Below, one piece after another: positions 63,995 to 64,000 of a DNA stretch of 64,000 nucleotides (position 1 is the first letter of the stretch; each line of letters opens with the position of its first letter). The notes beneath the pieces are model-generated. The model was not told the origin of the DNA, did no database searches, and saw nothing but the letters and a program-made list of their open reading frames with translations. Origin of the DNA: Desulfatibacillum aliphaticivorans DSM 15576 (GTDB lineage: Bacteria; Desulfobacterota; Desulfobacteria; Desulfobacterales; Desulfatibacillaceae); contig NZ_AUCT01000010.1 in NCBI RefSeq assembly GCF_000429905.1, positions 1 to 64,000 of the forward strand, written 5' to 3'. Made by a program: the position numbers and the translations under genes.

Positions 63995-64000
63995 TAAGTT

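Noticed and set aside
1..64000. CRISPR arrays, tRNA or rRNA genes
   Set aside because: No regularly spaced repeats and no cloverleaf or rRNA-like sequence was noticed while reading both strands.

Overview
The window reads as an accessory, island-like stretch of a Gram-negative, probably anaerobic, Deltaproteobacterium-type (Desulfobacterota) genome. This is inferred from a Ros/MucR zinc-finger regulator, many radical-SAM enzymes, lipoprotein and ExbB/ExbD-type envelope genes, and a DUF1257/DUF2997/AAA+ module typical of mobile elements in such genomes. No rRNA, tRNA or CRISPR array is visible. The window holds several separately acquired blocks, with transposase remains, truncated genes and repeats at their borders.

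Layout. 1-0.27 kb: 5' end of an IS1634-type transposase with its promoter and inverted repeats. 0.3-5.5 kb: minus-strand operon of an SF1 helicase fused to a DUF559/Vsr-like nuclease and a membrane-anchored coiled-coil protein, with a short downstream ORF that may be a truncated third gene. 6.0-7.2 kb: IHF-like protein and small conserved genes. 7.3-19.5 kb: a block bounded by two roughly 190-bp direct repeats. It carries a minus-strand cluster of five radical-SAM enzymes (one with an N-terminal cobalamin-type domain), a metallo-beta-lactamase-fold protein and a GT2 glycosyltransferase, plus MucR and a NucS-like nuclease. 19.6-20.4 kb: small phage/ICE-type plus-strand genes. 20.8-48.1 kb: nineteen consecutive minus-strand genes, nearly all secreted, lipidated or membrane-bound. 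48.5-55 kb: mixed genes (metallophosphoesterase, L,D-transpeptidase, TPR, TIM-barrel, beta-propeller) and debris, including an IS481-type remnant. 55.3-62.5 kb: tightly packed plus-strand DNA-processing module (AAA+, DUF1257, DUF2997, DUF3150-like, SSB, a basic recombination-type protein, Cas4/RecB-like nuclease, UvrD helicase) with strong Shine-Dalgarno sites and a terminator. 62.6-64 kb: HTH-TPR regulator followed by a tiny membrane protein gene.

The best candidate for an undescribed system is the 27-kb envelope locus. It joins an ExbB/ExbD proton-channel pair, a lytic transglycosylase, a caspase-like (clan CD) peptidase with PASTA-like repeats, a divergent Opp/Dpp-type ABC importer (binding protein, two permeases, fused double ATPase), a von Willebrand A protein, a beta-propeller, two lipoproteins and two giant paralogous helical-repeat proteins. 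Short gaps and stop/start overlaps, and a promoter-like sequence at its head, suggest one transcription unit building a cell-wall-spanning, energised machine. Its substrate and purpose cannot be read from sequence. The second candidate is the radical-SAM/MBL/GT cluster, which has a 31-residue ORF with a good ribosome site inside it.
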